Shown here in pieces: positions 34,292-46,449 of a DNA stretch of 64,000 bases. The DNA is taken from assembly GCA_025506515.1 (NCBI GenBank), contig JACCIX010000041.1, positions 1 to 64,000 of the forward strand, read 5' to 3'. This stretch comes from Flaveria trinervia. Taxonomy: Eukaryota > Streptophyta > Magnoliopsida > Asterales > Asteraceae. A program made the position numbers and the translations under genes. The notes below the pieces were generated by a model, which saw nothing but the letters and a program-made list of their open reading frames with translations, was not told the DNA's origin and searched no databases. How positions within the stretch are numbered: the first letter of the stretch is position 1; the number at the start of each line of letters is the position of its first letter.

Positions 34292-37200
34292 TTATTCTAG
34301 CTGCAGCTACCAAGCCTTAACACAAGGTTTTGGAAAGTAGAACTATCCAAAGGCTTAGTAAAAATATCTGCAAGCTCATCAACACTAGGCACAAACCTAG
34401 GATCAATCAGACCTTTTTCAAGCAATCCAAATAAAATGATGTCTGATCTCTATGTTTCGTCCTAGAGTGCTGGACTGGATTTTTGACAATACACAGAGCT
34501 GAAGCACTATCCATTAACAATGGAGTCTTAGTTTCTGTAATGCCATAATCCAGAAGTTGGTCTGAAGCCAGAGTACCTGAGAGGTGCAACTTGCAGCAGC
34601 AATGTACTCGGCCTCAGCAGTTGATGTAGAAACAGATGTTTGTTTCTTACTCTGCCAAGAAATCAATAGTTGCCCCTAGAACTGACAACCACCAGAAGTT
34701 GACTTTCTAGTTAACTTGCACCCTGCATAGTCACTATCTGAAAAAGCAACTAATTTGCAAGAGTGTCCAGTGGAATACCATAAACCCAGAGATTGTGTAC
34801 CTGAAAATATCTAAAGATTCTCTTGACTGCAATCAAATGAGACTCTTTAGGAGCAGCCTGAATCTAGCACAAACACATGTAGCAAAATAATATCTGGTCT
34901 AGAAGCTGTTAATACATCAAGGACCCAATCATACATCTGTAAAGCGTTTCATCATCACAGCTTTACCTTTCTGATCAGCATCCAGTTGTGTGGTGTTGCA
35001 CATGGGAGTAGAACAGGGCTTACAGTTTTGTAAATCAAACTTATTCAAAAGATCTTTTGTATATTTTGACTGATGAATAAAGGTTCCATCAGCCTTTTGT
35101 TTGATTTGCAAGCCTAGAAAGAACTGTAATTCTCCCATTGCACTCATTTCAAACATCTTTTTCATTAATGTTGTAAAATCATCACACAACTGGGGATCAG
35201 AGGATGCAAAATAATATCATCAACATAAATCTGAACAAGTAGCTTATGTTGATCCACCTTCTTAATAAACAAAGTTCTATCAATGGAGCCTCTAGTGAAA
35301 TTATTCTTAAGAAGAAAAGTAGAGAGTGTCTCATACCAGGCTCTAGGAGCTTGTTTCAACCCATAAAGAGCCTTATCAAGTTTATACACCCATCAGGATG
35401 TTTATTATCCTCAAAGCCTGGTGGTTGACACATAAACTTCTTCCTTATTTTACCATATAAAAATGCACTTTTGACATCCATTTGGAAAACTTTAAGATTG
35501 TGGAATGCAGCATAGGCTAAGAACAATCTGATTGCCTCTAGTCTGGCTACAGGGGCAAAGGTTTCATCATAGTCAATACCTTCTTCTTGTGAAAACCCCT
35601 GTACAACCAGTCTAGCCTGTTCTTAACAATAAGCCCATTTTCATCGGTTTTATTCCTAAACACCCATTTAGTGCCTATTGCACACTTACCTGGGGGAAGA
35701 GGGACAAGTTCCCACACTTGCTGTTTCTTGAACTGAAGTAGCTCAAGCTGCATAGCTTCAACCCATCCATTGTCTCTCAAAGCAACATGGTAGTTCTTTG
35801 CTCTAGCTGACTGATGAAGAGAGCATAGAAGCAAAAGTTAGACAATGACTTCTGGTTGAAACACCAGCATTGATATCACCAATAATCTGAGACATGGGGT
35901 GATTCTTCAGTTCTTGATAAACAATGAGATCTGTGCAAGTGTTTGTAGAACCTTCAGCAGCAGCAGATGTTGATGTAGACTCTTGAAACCAAGAATTAGA
36001 TGGTAACTCAAAAGATGTAGAGGAAACAGAGATCTCATCAGCATTTGTTGTGGATGGAACTGCTGAAGCTACAGGAACATCAAATTTAGCAGACATAGGC
36101 AGTGGTCGCTAAACTTGAATAGGTGAGTATTGATATTATCATCATCATCATCAATACCACCAGGTGGAAGACATGCTGCAGAAGATGATTATCCACAAGA
36201 TTTGCAACAGCTGGAGGTTGATAAGGAACATATTGCAGTATGTCCAAATCAAACAACCCACAAGGTTTTGTGGAATCTTGTCCAAAAGAGATTCATTAAA
36301 CTTCACATGCAAAGTCTCTTCAACTATCTTTGTTCTGCAGTTGAAGACTCTGTATGCCTTGCAAGTAGATGAAAACCAACAAAATACCCTGCATCCACCT
36401 TAGGATCAAATTTATGGAGTTGACTTTGTGTTGAGAATGAAACAGGGACCCCAAATGCTTTGAAAAATGAAATTAGAGGAGCCAAGTGATGGAGAACTTC
36501 ATATGGAGTCTTCATCAACCTCTGATTTACTAAACTCTATTCTGCACATAGCAAGCTGTGTTAACAGCTTCAGCCCAAAAGGTCAGTGGCAAACCAGAGT
36601 CAGCCAACATGGACCTTGCAGCTTCAATTAGGGTCCTGTTCTTTCTCTCCACTACTCCATTTTGTTCTGGAGTCCTTGGGATGCTAAACTGCCTTTTGAT
36701 TCCCTTTGAGAGATAGAAGTCATCAAGTGTATGGTTTCTGAATTCAGTTCCATTGTCACTCCTAATACACTTGACTGGAGAGAATACTGCTTCTCAATAT
36801 ACAACACAAAGTGAATAATCTTCTGAGCAACCTCATCCTTTGAATGTAGAAAGAAAGTCCATACAAATCTGGAGTAATCATCACAATTACCAGATAGTAT
36901 TTCTTCTTTTCCATGCTCATTACTCTCACAGGACCAAATAGATCCATATGCAGTAATTGCAAGCAGGCAGTGGACTTAGGCTCTTCAATAGGAGGAAATG
37001 AGACTTTGTGCTGTTTTCCTTTTAAACAAGCAGTGCAGGTTTCATCACAGTGGAACTCCTTTATTGGTAAGCCTCTGACTAAACTATTATGGGTAAGCTG
37101 ATTCATGTTTTTGAAATTACATGACCCAGCCTTCTGTGCCACAGTTTAGATTCTTGAGAAGAGGCTTTGGAAAATAGGCAAGGATTGCCTCTGAGATCTA

Positions 37201-37610
37201 TTTTCTTGGAAAGATCTAAGGCATACACTCTTCCTGTCCTGTTGGCTCTCAGGAGAGTGTGATCATCCAACACCTTATGAATCAAATGCAGAACTTTGGA
37301 TGACAGAATCCTACAGTTCTGACTGGTGAAAAAAGCAACATGGCCTTTATCACACATTTGACTGACACTCAAGAGATTGTACTTGAGATTTTCCACATGA
37401 TTAACATCATCAAATTTGATTTCTCCATTGGAGACAAAGCCATTACCAATGATGTAACCCCTAGCATCATTGCCAAAAGAAACAAATCCCTTCTTTCCTT
37501 GAGAGTAGTCATGAAGAAGAGAGCTGTTCCCAGTCATGTGCATAGATCCCCCACTGTCTACATACCAGATGCTACTTTGGCATGTTGGAGAACCCTGCAA
37601 TAATAAACAA
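34292..37610 (-). pseudogene. pol: S4 pol (protease, integrase, RT, RNase H), broken
   Basis: Same order and motifs as S2 pol: protease WYVDSGGSMHMTGN and a long open block 37600-37103. Integrase has CTACLKGKQHKVSF and HMDLFGPVRVM. RT includes YKLDKALYGLKQAPRAWYET (35389-35165) and QIYVDDII. The RNase H block around 34590-34407 contains MDSASALCIVKNPVQHS. The stop is at 34292-34294 (end GMLQLE-like region, with one base lost in the GMLQ part). Frameshifts are numerous and mostly one-base losses compared with S2 and S5. Confidence 0.87.
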
Positions 37611-40018
37611 TCAGTTTTTTTGGAGACCCAAACCTTTTTGGTTTTGGGCCTGGTCTCATCAACAGATGGTAAACTAACAGGTTTATTAGAAACAACAGCT
37701 TGAGAGGAAGAAGATGGTGAAGAAGAGGAATCCTTTGGCTTGGACTCCTTTTCTGTGTTTCAACATAGAGCATCTAGTGGTTAACTCTACCCAACAGATG
37801 TTGAACCATCATAACCAGCTGTGTCTGATTTTGTGATAAAGCTTTCAGCTCATCAGACACATTGCCAGTGGAGTTTGATAAGTTCCTATGTTGCACCTTC
37901 TTCTTTTGAGCACTCTCAGCTGTCACCTGTTTACCCCTTCCTTTTTGGATTTCTTTGAGGACTTAAGGGTTACAGGATTTGATGTTGCTGATACAATTGT
38001 GGTCTCAAACTCATTTTTCATTTTTACCATTTTCTCTTTAATTTCTTCTTTTTTTTTGAGTTTGGAACCTCTTTTGTACCAGCAATCATCTGTAAGATGA
38101 TTGAACAAACCACATACTTCACACATGGTTTCTTCTTCATCTTAGGGTGATCATCAACTAAAGAGGGTGAAGCAACTGAAGATTTGTTCTTTAGTGCTTT
38201 GGAAGCATTGTTTGCTTTCTTGACTGCCTCTTTAGTAGTCTTCAAACTCTTTCTACTGACAGTTTTCTTCTCTTCAGTACTGGCAGTAGTTGAAGTTTGA
38301 ACTTCAGGTGTTAAATCCTGCTCTCTAGTCCTTTCAGGACTTTCAAAATTAACTCCTGAGTTGATCAACTCATTGATCATATGAGTGTCAGCATTTGAAC
38401 CATCAACATCAGCTGATAGGTTCTGAGAGGGCTTGATGCTGACTTCTACTTCTGATTGTGCTGTATCAGAAAGTAGATCACATGATGAGATGGATTGGTT
38501 ATTACTCTCACCATCAGATTCTACCTCTGCTCTGGGAGTAAAATCTGTAGGTGGAGCAGTGTGATTGTAACCAATGCCAAACTTCACATTGGAAGCAGAT
38601 TGCTTACTAAGAAGCATTTCAAAACCTTTGCATGATTGTACCCATCTATCACACTCTACCTGGGTGACTGCAAGGGTTTCTTTGAGATCTTTATACTTCT
38701 CTAGAAGCATCTCTTCCCTAGCCTTATCATCAGTTATTTGGCATTTAAGTTTGTAAATCTCATCATTCTTATCATTAAGCACAGATTCAAATTCAGCTTT
38801 GCTTTTGGAAATTATTTGTTCTAGCTCAATGTTCTTGTTGATTAAAGCTACGTTTGCTTCTCTAATAGATGCAAATGCGGGTATGCATGATTCAGAACAT
38901 AGTTTGGCTTTTGCCTCAGAGGATACATGTGATACCTTTGGTGTAGAGGCATTAGTGGATGAAATATCAGCAGAATCCAAAGCCATAAGAGCTAGATTTC
39001 CAAAGGGACTTTCACCACCATGTTGACCAGCACTTGAGAACAGTTGTTCATGACCAGAAAAGTCATCTGGTAAACTGCTCCAGTCAACAACTCCTGGGGT
39101 GAAGAAGCTGTGTTGTTGAGGTTGAGTTTGTTGATGAGATTGGGAAGGTTGTGGTTCAGGCAATGCTTGTGGTTGTTGTGCAATCGGAGCTTGAACAGGA
39201 TTTGGTTGAGGCATATAATAGCAGGGATAAGGATATGACATTTGACCCTGGGGAACAAAGTATGCAGGAGATCTGGGATGTAAATGATGACCAGAACCAG
39301 CAGGATGTTGCCCTCTGTTTTGTGGACTAGTACTAGGAAAAGTCACAAAGGGTGCAGAAGAGTTAGATCCAGTTGATCTACACTCTCTTGCAAAGTGTCC
39401 TAGCCTTTGGCATTTGTGACACCTCAACTTACTCTTGTCAAAACCAACTTTGGTTTTGCCAGAGAGTCCAGGAAATTTCCTGCCAGTTCTCTTATAAAAC
39501 TTCTGAGATCTGATATTAATCAGTGCCATTTGGCTCAGAATATCCATCTCTTCTAGATCATCATCAGCTATTCCTTTCAAATCATCCATGATGAAGCATA
39601 AATTGTCACTATTACTGCCAGAATGACTCTCAATACCAACAAATGCATGATCAGAACTATTTGAAGAGAAATCTATATGCTCATCATAATTGCTCTCAGA
39701 TGCAGCATATTCTGACTCATGACCAACCAAGGCAGTATTCCCTGGTACAAAGTCATCAGTGAGCTTTCCTGATGAGGACAGTTTCCTCTTCTGCTCTATC
39801 TCTCTTTCAAATGTAAGCAGTTTCCCATGAAGTTGGGTGAGAGATAGACCATCCAGATTTGCACTAGAGCGTAGGACAATAGTGTATGTGTCCCATCTCT
39901 CAGGCAGTGATCTGAGAAATCTATTGTTCATCTGGCTATTGGTGTATTCCTGTTTCACCATTTTCAGCTCAAATATCAGCAGGAAAAGCGCTCAAACTGT
40001 TGAGTCAGTGTCTCACCC
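37611..40018 (-). pseudogene. gag: S4 gag, N-terminal third deleted
   Basis: A 645-codon open frame (39961-38024) covers the gag C-terminal two thirds: NNRFLRSLPERWDTY, the knuckle CHKCQRLGHFARECR, a Gln/Pro-rich stretch, a coiled-coil-like segment and a Lys-rich tail. A small insertion near 38126 throws the second knuckle (CEVCGLFNHLTDDC, 38123-38080) out of frame. The sequence jumps at about 40018 from GETLTQ-type gag straight to the leader, so about 0.6 kb holding the start codon and the gag N-terminal domain is missing relative to S2. No functional gag can be made from this copy. Confidence 0.87.
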
Positions 40019-40060
40019 TAGTTTCAATGATCAATTGTTAGATCGATCAATGATTAACCA

Positions 40061-40073
40061 TGCTCTGATACCA
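40061..40073 (-). other. S4 primer-binding site
   Basis: The minus strand reads TGGTATCAGAGCA two bases inside the LTR (40076). Plant initiator-tRNA-Met type. Confidence 0.88.
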
Positions 40074-40075
40074 CT

Positions 40076-40907
40076 TGTTAGGATCAGTGATCTATGTTTG
40101 ATTGATTAAGAGTATAGCAGCGGAATTCAAACAATGAATTAGTCGATTCACAAGAACGAAACGATATTCAATGAAGAACAAAGACGGTTATAGAGAGAGA
40201 ATTCTGCAAATATATTTCATTCAATATTCGCTTTCGTGGTAACAGAATGTCACACTTACATTAGGTCGACACCTCTTATATAAGAGATGTGACGTCTGTT
40301 GATGTCACTTGATAGTGACATCTAACAGATTTATTACAATTGAAACACAACTACTGAAGATGTCAAAACAGCTGACATCTCCTTACAAAAATGTTAAGTG
40401 TTATCAGTTGTTATAACTACTGAAAAACATAAAACTACTGAAACTACAACGACTGAAGAACAAGCTCTTCAGTCGTTTTACAAAACTACTGAAAGTAAAA
40501 ATATAAAACTACTGATATCACAACTACTGAAGAAGTACTCTTCAGCTGTTGTGACAAACTACTGAAACTTCAGTACTTGATCTTCAGACTTGAACTTCAG
40601 ATGTTTCATCAGCTGATGACTTCAGTAGATATCATCAGCTGATGTCTTCAGTCTTTGTCCTCAGACTTTGTACATCAGTTGTTGATCTTCAGCACTTGTA
40701 AACTCTTCAGCTGTTGAACTTCAGTACTTTGGTCTTCAGCTTCAGCACTTGTGTTCTTCAGCTGTTGTACTTCAGCACTTTAGTTCTTCAGCTGTTGAAG
40801 TCTTCAGCACTTGTCAAACTGCTGATGAAGCTTTCAGCAGTTGTTGTGATACCATGTGGGACTTAGAGGTTTTCTGATCTTGGCTCATTGGTTCTTTTAG
40901 TCCAACA
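40076..40907 (-). repeat. S4 5' LTR
   Basis: 832 bp, minus strand TGTTGGACTAAAAG ... GATCCTAACA. The TATA box TTATATAAG lies at about 40276-40285, with GACGTC beside it on the upstream side. Palindromic U3 at 40340-40850 includes AACGACTGAAG / CTTCAGTCGTT near 40448-40477. The intact copy lets the T2 insertion into the 3' LTR be resolved. Confidence 0.92.
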
Positions 40908-41019
40908 ATTATGATGCAAGAAATGTTATGTATTATGATGTATGCGTAGTCATTATATGAAGGATAAAGTTTATATTTTCTTATGTACCTAAAACTAGAA
41001 CTCACTCAGCAAAGCTGAC
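40908..41019 (+). repeat. Y1 gypsy LTR, second fragment
   Basis: 112 bp that continue the LTR from 21143 (after the ATTAT duplication) to GAACTCACTCAGCAAAGCTGAC, matching 52320-52429 of the second LTR. L1 interrupts it after 41019. Confidence 0.8.
41011..41019. repeat. L1 target-site duplication (partner at 51719-51727)
   Basis: AAAGCTGAC on the left is repeated at 51719-51727 after the poly(A) run. The site falls inside the Y1 LTR, and the second LTR carries the uninterrupted equivalent (CAGCGTAGCTGACTTT) near 52417-52432. Confidence 0.88.
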
Positions 41020-42176
41020 ACTGCAACTTAACTCTCTCACCAGTCCACCAAATATGGGGCGGTCTAGGGTTTCGGCGACCTAGGGTTTTCGGCTAATTCT
41101 TGATCGAGTTTAGTTTGTTTCTTGTTTTCTTGATCAGTTTTCGATTCCTGTGTACCAGTCTTGTCATTTAGTAGTTTGTTCTCCACGAAATCTACTTGAT
41201 ACGAGCACTGTTAGCGGGAAGTGAGACTGGTTAGGAAGGGTTTGCATGCCACTAGGGTTTGTTTTCTGTATTGTTTTCTTGGCCTCATTTAACATTCTTG
41301 AACCTGATTGCTTAGTCGGTCTGTTATTGGTCGCGACTATCTGTGATAGTTTAGTTGGATCTTTACGAATCCGATTAACTGTTGGACCCTTGAAAGGATC
41401 ATACATGCCAACTCAATGGGTGATTTGATGATTGTTTTGCTGGAATCCCTTAAGTCCAAGAAGAATGTGGATGAAATTCTGCTAAGGAAAAGAACAAGTG
41501 TTGTCTTCTGCATTTGTTAATGTAGAAGACATAATGCTAATGCGGACAAGTATTTACTCTTCCGCATTGACTAATGTGGAAGACTAAAAGTTAATGCAGA
41601 CAAGACTTTGCTCATCCGCATTAGACAAATGCGGATGACCGAACAAATGCGCATAAGTATTTGTTCATCCGCATTAACCAATGCGGATGACCAACATACT
41701 AATGCGGATGATCAAGTGAAGAAATGCTAATCAAGTTAACTCATCCGCATTTGTCAATGCGGATGAACAAGCAAAGATACGGATGAAGACTTAGACTAGT
41801 TCTGATGTAATAGGTCAGGGGTAGTTTAGTCATTTTGTAAAAGGCATCTTGTCTGCCTATAAATAGAATAGATACCTCGTACATGAGGTGACAGCTGATA
41901 GATAGAGAATTTTTGTTGTAATTATTCTTTGTAATTTATCAACTTTCATATATACAATACAAAAGCATTTATGAGTAATTTCTGCATTGAATGTTCTTTG
42001 ATTGTTTGTTTCCGCCATTCAATCACTGACTTGATTACCATATTCGATTCATAGTAAGAATCTCACTTTTACTCAACCCCAGTCATTAACCTTTTAAGGG
42101 TTTGGTTTGTTATTGAGTTCTCAGGGGTTTTTTGGTTTGTGACTTTAGCACATTAGGGTTTTCAGGTTTGCTGATA
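41020..42176 (+). other. L1 5' region, possibly with an inserted solo LTR
   Basis: 1.16 kb with no credible ORF. The outer parts (41020-41440 and 42060-42176) have TAGGGTTT-type plant leader words. The inner part (about 41450-42050) carries a hairpin array (41505-41765), a TATA box in CCTATAAATAGA (41859-41870) and a TTTCCGCCATTCAATCA-like end. That looks like a small solo LTR, but I could not find matching TG/CA ends with a 5-bp duplication, so it may simply be the LINE promoter. Confidence 0.5.
41505..41765 (+). repeat. Five-unit CATCCGCATT hairpin array
   Basis: Five imperfect palindromes of 24-25 bp, CATCCGCATT-(4-5 bp)-AATGCGGATG or close variants, at 41505-41528, 41559-41582, 41613-41637, 41666-41689 and 41742-41765. 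Spacing is 54, 54, 53 and 76 bp. The array ends about 95 bp before the TATA box. Confidence 0.88.
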
Positions 42177-43494
42177 ATGGTGAATCTGGTGCCGCCTAAA
42201 TCAAATTCAACTTCTTCCTTAGCATCCAAAGTTTTGAATATTGATGGATTAACCATGCCTAAGAAAAGTAACTTAAAGAATTCTTCTATTTTGAAGCCTC
42301 CTAACATGGTTAACGTATGCATGCATCAAAATTTAGATGTTAGTTCTTTAAACAACCAGGCGAAGAATCTTGCTAAAGTGGAAGTTACGACTGCTGTGGA
42401 TCCTAAAGTTGTTCAATCTACCAAAGATGGACGGGTTAATGTGGGGAGTAAGGGCTCTTATGCCTCAGTTGCGAAGGCTGATTCTCATGAGAAGAGGGTG
42501 GGTGTCTGTAAAGCTATTAATTTCCAGTTCATTAAAAGCAATAAGATCTATAAGGGGTTGATGTGGTTCTTTCGAAGGAGTCTGTGTGTGTAATCCAGGA
42601 CAGATTTGCTAATACCATTTATGGGTATTTCTTAGATCATCGAGATGCATTTTCGGTAGTTGAACACTATGTGAAGACACACTGGAGGCAGTATGGGATG
42701 CAGAAACTTATGATGAACTCGAATGGCTATATCATTTTTAAATTTGCGGATTAGAAAGGATTGAAGGAGGTCTTAGATAAGGGTCCATGGATTGTCAGAT
42801 CACAACTGTTATTTCTTAATCTCTGGACCCCAACAACTATTTTAAAGGAGGTTACAATGGTTTCGGTTTGGGTAAAAATCCATGATGTTCCAATTGCGGC
42901 TTACATGGATAATGGTCTTAGTTTAATTGCATCATCTCTTGGTCAACTGAAGGACCTTGATGCATACACAAAGATGTGTACTAAAGCGTGGGGAAAGGGT
43001 AGTTATGCTCATGCGTTGATTGAAATTTCAGCTGATCATGAGATAAAAGATACTATCACAATGGATATTCCAAAATTAGAGGAGGACGACTTTGTTAAAG
43101 CTAGTATGGATGTGGAGTATGAATGGTTACCCTCCAAATGTGTTCATTGCAAGGTGTTTGGTCATAATACTACTGATTGTCCTAAGCAAATTAAAGCAAT
43201 CACAAAGCCCAATCAGGTAGATAACAAGGAAGTGGATGGTGATGGATTCGTGGAAGTGAGGAACAAAAGAGAGAACCGATTCCCAGCAGAATTTTGTCTA
43301 CCGTCCCAAGTTACAATCATCTTTCCAACCGAACCCAATGTGAAGCTAGAAGATATGCCTTCAACAAGTAATTCTTTTGATGCCTTGAATCATGATGATT
43401 CTACATGGAATACAACATCAGCTCCGGAAAGGGAGGAAGATGAAGTTTTGGATGATCCAACTGAAATAGCGACTTTTGTTATGGACGGGTTACA
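42177..43494 (+). pseudogene. L1 ORF1 (DUF4283-like, CCHC knuckle), broken and 3' truncated
   Basis: The start is placed at the ATG at 42177 (MVNLVPPKSN); another ATG at 42132 is in the same frame. The first block runs to about 42560, a frameshift leads to DRFANTIYGYFLDHRDAF (42600-42650), and a stop at 42752-42754 precedes the long block. The DUF4283-type core is VLDKGPWIVRSQLLFLNLW and VWVKIHDVPIAAY (42765-42905). The knuckle is CVHCKVFGHNTTDC (43138-43180). In plant L1 elements this protein binds the element RNA. The frame runs on past GLHKQD (43494) into copia sequence, making an accidental LINE-copia fusion ORF of 402 codons (42761-43969). Confidence 0.85.
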
Positions 43495-43502
43495 CAAACA
43501 AG

Positions 43503-46449
43503 ATACTAGTTTGACTAGGAACATAATTTTGAAGCCCAAGGAGACATATTTTGAAACTTTCAAATGGTTTGGAAGCCCAAGGAGACATATTTTGAATCTT
43601 TCAAATGGTTTGGAAGTTTCTTTTAAGAACATTTCGTATGCTCCTAGTTTGACTAGGAACATAATTTTGATTTCCCTTTTAAAACAATGTGGTTATGAAT
43701 TAAAGTTTGTTAACAATGGTATTTATGTTTGTATGGATGATGTATTTTATTTCAAGGCTATGCCTTTTAATAGGATCTATGAATTGGTTCATGATAATTC
43801 ATCCTTTGATAACTCATTATACCAATCAAGCACTAATAAACTTAAAACAAGTTTAAGTGATTCTTATCTTTGGCATTGTCATCTTGGTCACATAAACAAA
43901 AATCCGATTCAAACACCTCAAAAGAATGGTCTTTTGAAAACAAATGAAAATGTTCCATTTGATAAGTAGGCAAGATGACCAAGTCGCTCTTTAGTGGTAC
44001 TAACGAGAGGGCAAAAGACTTATTGGGAATCATACATTTGGATGTATGTGGTCCTTTTAAGACAATGACTAGAAATGGTGAAAAATACTTCATTACCTTT
44101 ACCGACGATTATAGTCGCTATGGTTATTTGTACATGATGACACATAAACATGAAGCTTTTGAAATGTTCAAAACTTCAAGAATGTAGTAGAAAATCAACA
44201 CAATAAAACTATCAAAGTTCTTCGTTCAGATAGAGGAGGTGAATACCTCAGTGATGCTTTTCCGTACCATCTAAGAAGTTATGGGATCGTCTCACAACTT
44301 ACTCCACCTGGAACACCACAACATTATGGGGTGTCTGAAAGGAGAAATCGAACCCATTGGATATGTTCGATCTATGATGGCTATAAGCTCACCACCTCTA
44401 TCATTTTGGGGTTTCGCATTGCTCTCCGCGGCTCGTATTTTGAATATGGCCCGGACCAAGAAAGTGGATTCGACACTTTTGAAATATGGAATGGAAGAGT
44501 TCCATCACTATCATATTTAAAAGTATGGGGTTGTGAAGCTTACGTTAAGCTAAAAACCCAAAACAAGTCGATCCACTAAGTGTATATTTGTTGGATATCC
44601 CAAAGACTGTAGATGATACTACTTCTTTGATCCAACAGAGCAAAAAGTATTTATTGCTCGAAAGGCAGAGTTCTTGGAAGCTAAGATCCTTTGGAAGGAA
44701 TAACACATACAATAGTGGAATTTGATGAGATCAAGATCCACAAACCGATACACGTTTGGTTGACACTAGCAATCAACAAGAGGTTGTTGATAATGATCAA
44801 GTGGTTGATCAATACCACAAAATGTTCGCAGATCTGGTAGAGTTAGCATTCCACCTGAAAGATATGGATTTTTCATGAATGGATGCTATGTGGTTGACTC
44901 CGATGAGCCAACTACATACCATGAAGCAATGTCCAATTCGGATTGTGACAAATGGCTAGAAGCCATGAACTTTGAGATGCAATCCATGTATGACAATCAA
45001 GTTTAGGAATTGGTTGACCCTCCACTTAACTCCAAACCAGTTGGATGCAAGTGGGTTTCATGAAGAAAATGGATATACATGGAGACTTGGATACTTACAC
45101 AGCAAGACTTGTAGCAAAAGGTTTCACTCAAACTCAAAGGGTTGATTATGATGAAACTTTCTCGCCTGTGGCAATCCTAAAGTCAATTAGGATATTATTT
45201 GCCATAGCTGCATATTATGATTATGGGATTGGCAAATGGATGTCAAAACCGTTTTTCTTAATGGACATCTCGAAGAGACTGTCCATATGGTTAAGCTTGA
45301 TGGTTTTGTTGGTCCACAACATCCTAATAAAGTATGCAAGTTAAAAAGGTCAATCTATGGATTAAAACAAGCATCGAGAAGTTGAAATCAACGTTTTGAT
45401 GAAGAGATCAAGAAATTTGGTTTCATCAAGAATGCTGACGAGGCTTGTGTATATAAGAAGGCAAGTGGGAGCATAATAACATTCCTAGTATTGTATGTTG
45501 ATGACATACTACCTTATGGAAATGATATTCCAACCATGGAGGGTGTTAAAACCTGGCTTGGAATTTGTTTTTGCATAAAAGATCTCGATGAAGCCGCCTA
45601 TATTTTGGGAATAAAGATCTATAGGAATAGATTGAGGCGGTTGATAGGTTTAAATCAAAGTGCATATATAATAAAGTCTTAAAAAGGTTCAAGATAGAAA
45701 AACTTTGAGAAAGGTATGGTACCTATTCAAAGAGAGACAATATTGAGTACATCTCAATGTCCAAGCTCAAAGGATGAGCAAGATTAAATAAAGGACATGC
45801 CATATGCGTTTGCTATATGATCCTTCATGTATGCGATGATATGCACTAGATTAGACGTGTCATGCGCGTTAAGCACGACAAGCAGATATTAGCAGAATCC
45901 AAGTAATAACCATTGAATGGCTATTAAAAGTATATTGAAATACCTTAGGAGGACTAAGGAAATGTTTCTAATATATAGATTTGATGAAGAGGAACTTGTT
46001 GTAAAGGGTTGCACGGATGTGAGTTTCCAAACCGATCGAGATGATTCTCGATCACAATCGGGGTATGTCTTCATTATGAATGGGGAGCATTGTCCACTAC
46101 AAAATCCGAATACATAGCCGCATCATTAGCAGCTCAGAAAGCTACATGGATAAAGAAATTTATCGCCTACCTAGGGTGGTCTCTACCATTCAAGACCCCT
46201 AGAAATCTTTTGTGATATCAAGGGTGCGATTGCACAAATCAAGGAACTCTGTGCACATCAAAAGGCTAGCACATTGAGCGGAAATTCAACTACATAAGGG
46301 ATGAAGTTGAGAAAAGGAAAGATATGTATTCGTAAAGTTCACACCGATCAAAACATTGCGGATCCACTCACGAAGCTCCTTGAAAGGGCAACACATGAAG
46401 TCATACTTGTGCCTTAGGACTTCGATATTCTAGTGACTGGAATTGATCT
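43503..46449 (+). pseudogene. pol: T3 pol remnant (integrase, RT, RNase H)
   Basis: Order of recognisable blocks: LTRNIILISLLKQCGYELKF, pre-integrase YLWHCHLGHINK (43866-43900), GIIHLDVCGPFKTMTRNG, FTDDYSRYGYLYM (44098-44136), an integrase C-part in shifted frames, RT YTARLVAKGFTQTQ (45099 on), a YVDDIL block (45491-45510) and RNase H VSFQTDRDDSRSQSGYVF (46019-46073). Near the start a segment of about 45 bp (AAGCCCAAGGAGACATATTTTG) occurs twice in tandem (43531 and 43574). Frameshifts and stops are dense. Confidence 0.82.

Larger units (their letters stand above)
21144..40907 (-). mobile_element. S4: Sire-type copia element, both LTRs present, T2 nested inside
   Basis: The only S element with both ends in the window. 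On the minus strand: 5' LTR 40907-40076, primer site, gag lacking its N-terminal third, pol, hairpin array, internal TATA, post-pol ORF, polypurine tract and 3' LTR. The 3' LTR is split by T2 (21283-29279). Without T2 the element is about 11.8 kb. Its two LTRs are 833 and 832 bp and look nearly identical by eye, so insertion was recent. Deletion in gag means it would need help in trans. Confidence 0.92.

Noticed and set aside
41246..41428. 60-codon ORF with a hydrophobic stretch in the LINE leader
   Set aside because: No homologous ORF elsewhere in the window, poor start context, and located in a non-coding leader.
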